Source: Ricinus communis | Taxonomy: Eukaryota > Streptophyta > Magnoliopsida > Malpighiales > Euphorbiaceae | Assembly (NCBI RefSeq): GCF_019578655.1 | Contig: NC_063257.1 | Span: forward strand, 12,090,001-12,154,000 | Direction: 5' to 3' | DNA: 64,000 nt | Part shown: positions 62,751 through 64,000 of the stretch, one piece after another | How positions within the stretch are numbered: position 1 is the first letter of the stretch | How the letters are laid out: each line of letters starts with the position of its first letter | Translations under genes and position numbers: made by a program | Notes under the pieces: generated by a model | What the model was told of the DNA's origin: nothing | The model's input: the letters and a program-made list of their open reading frames with translations, nothing else | The model's database searches: none

Positions 62751-62871
62751 AATACGTCGTATACAGGTGCTGGACAAACAATATGACAGCTTTCGGTGCA
62801 TTATCTCCACAGAATAATTGAAGCTCTCGACCATTATTACTTTTTCCCCTTTGTATTATTAGTCTTTTGGC

Positions 62872-63044
62872 AAGTGGAGTGCATTATTAGGACCTTGTCC
62901 TATTATGCATGTGAAATACTTTTGTAAATTATTGTTGTAAGTAGAGTGTAAGGATATAAGTCGTAAGTGGAGTGCATTATTAGGACCTTGTCCTATTATG
63001 CATGTGAAATACTTTTGTAAATTATTGTTGTAAGTGGAGTGCAA
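62872..63044 (+). repeat. 93-bp tandem repeat upstream of the viral promoter, right copy
   Basis: AAGTGGAGTGCATTATTAGG begins at 62872 and again at 62965, so the period is 93 bp; the second unit is partial. The position upstream of the TATA box would suit duplicated enhancer elements (inference). Confidence 0.9.
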
Positions 63045-63095
63045 GGGAGATTCCCACTTGGTCTCCTTTTGTCATCTTGTATCATTACTTCTCTC

Positions 63096-63102
63096 TATAT
63101 AA
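63096..63102 (+). promoter_or_regulatory. Viral TATA box, right copy (fires rightward)
   Basis: TATATAA, followed by GGGGAAGTG, after a CTCTCT tract, resembles the pregenomic RNA promoter of caulimovirids, with a likely RNA start some 30 bp downstream. Transcription would run out of the insertion past 63408. Confidence 0.65.
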
Positions 63103-63408
63103 GGGGAAGTGATTTTTGAATAAGATCAAGCAAGTTTTTCTCTAAGCAAGCTTCCCTCTCATCTATACTCTCTCTCTCTCTTATGGCATTCTAAACTTCT
63201 CACTTCTCTTCTCATCGATCCAATGGTAATGAACTAATTGTTGCTACGATCTGTTTCTTCTATGATCCAAAAGGGCTAACTCGGCTATCGAGGTCCAAAA
63301 GAGCAGAAAGACCCCCCATGGCGAGGTGCCTCTTTGTGGTCTTAGCTTGAGGATACTCATTTGACTTGAGTTTACAGAATGAGGATTGTAGAATGAACAG
63401 CTCTCGGC

Positions 63409-64000
63409 ATTAAAATAATAAATAATAAAAAAAGATATATATATATGTATTTAGTATTTTTATTTTAAATATCCTCTTTAATAACTCTTTTGGAAATTTA
63501 TTAACTTACAATAAAATTTTTTAACTATTTAATGAGTAATAAGATTAGCTTTTTTAAAATTTATTAATTAAGTAAAGTATTAACTTATTAAATATAAAAA
63601 TAAAATAGTAGTATAATAGAACTCTAGCCATCTCTTTTCTCTCTTTCTTTTTTTATTATTTTCTCTTTATCTAGATTTTTATTTTTGGCCATCATTAATT
63701 ATTTTTTAGAGCAACAATAATTTTTATTTTTTTATTTTATATTACTCTCTTTTATTAACTAATACAAATCTTTCATATTTGTTTACTTTAAAAAATTTAT
63801 TAAATATGAAATATAAAAGAAACGGCTAAACACAAACAGCTTATATAATAAAATAAACGTTTAATTAATATTTAATAGAACGAATTAATTTGTATACTAA
63901 ATAAATAAATGATATTATTATATTATATTAAAAATAATTAAATATTGGTGACTTATTCAATGTGAAAGTATTATGGACGTTAGGTCGGCATCTTCATTTG
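63409..64000. other. AT-rich host DNA right of the viral insertion
   Basis: No gene is visible. It does not obviously resume the Helitron-like repeat that ends at 54740, so host sequence may have been lost or rearranged at insertion. Confidence 0.5.

Larger units (their letters stand above)
54764..63408. mobile_element. Endogenous pararetrovirus (Caulimoviridae) arranged as a giant palindrome
   Basis: A near-complete plus-strand viral copy (56934-63408) encodes, in order, movement protein, coiled-coil segment, coat protein, zinc knuckle, aspartic protease, reverse transcriptase, RNase H and a distal ORF, followed by the viral promoter and leader. There is a movement protein and no integrase, so it is not an LTR retrotransposon. 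The single MP-to-RNase H order resembles petuviruses and florendoviruses. Several stops and frameshifts break the coding region, so it is a defective relic. The last 2,080 bp is repeated in reverse at the left edge (54764-56843), and a third short inverted piece sits at 56842-56933. No clear target-site duplication flanks it, consistent with non-integrase capture during repair (inference). Confidence 0.92.
61329..63408 (+). repeat. Right arm of the viral inverted repeat
   Basis: The partner of 54764-56843. It includes the end of RNase H, the distal ORF, the promoter and about 300 bp of leader, and ends ...CAGCTCTCGGC at 63408. Confidence 0.95.

Noticed and set aside
54764..63408. Ty3/Gypsy LTR retrotransposon
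   Set aside because: A 30K movement protein and a coat protein with acidic leader are present, there is no integrase, and the repeats at the edges are inverted rather than direct LTRs.

Overview
The window is nuclear DNA from a flowering plant, almost certainly a eudicot. Its genes have many GT-AG introns, the intergenic DNA is very AT-rich (long TA, AAT and A/T runs), and the families present are plant ones: a PLS-type PPR protein, a DUF506 protein, a NiaP-like transporter, the thylakoid protein PSB33 and an AP2/ERF factor. I cannot name the species.

Layout. 1-6 kb: a 5'-truncated PPR gene (minus) beside two related long-inverted-repeat elements, one split by a MITE with a perfect 9-bp target-site duplication. 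6.1-13.8 kb: a 13-exon, apparently intact ABHD11-like alpha/beta hydrolase (plus). 14-22 kb: AT-rich DNA with a decayed PIF/Harbinger transposon (transposase plus Myb/SANT-like gene, both minus), bracketed by two diverged copies of a ~160-bp direct repeat. 22.6-25.6 kb: a 3-exon DUF506 gene (minus). 26-32.6 kb: AT-rich intergenic DNA with two Helitron-like elements in tandem. 32.7-39.5 kb: a 5-exon NiaP/OCT7-like major-facilitator transporter (minus) with a GC-AG first coding intron and MITEs in its last intron. 42.7-44.9 kb: 3-exon PSB33 (plus). 50.0-50.6 kb: an intronless ERF020-like gene (plus). 54.8-63.4 kb: an endogenous pararetrovirus (Caulimoviridae).

The host genes show no operon-like cooperation; each has its own promoter and role. 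PSB33 and ERF020 are, as I recall, also close neighbours in Arabidopsis (At1g71500 and At1g71520), with a PPR gene next to them, so part of the window may be conserved synteny.

The most striking feature is the viral insertion. One nearly genome-length plus-strand copy (movement protein, coiled coil, coat protein, zinc knuckle, protease, reverse transcriptase, RNase H, distal ORF, promoter) is broken by stops and frameshifts. Its 3' 2,080 bp is repeated in inverted orientation at the other end, giving an 8.6-kb palindrome with a 4.5-kb spacer and two outward-facing viral promoters. It is a relic, not a functional virus, but its shape suggests it could yield double-stranded RNA.
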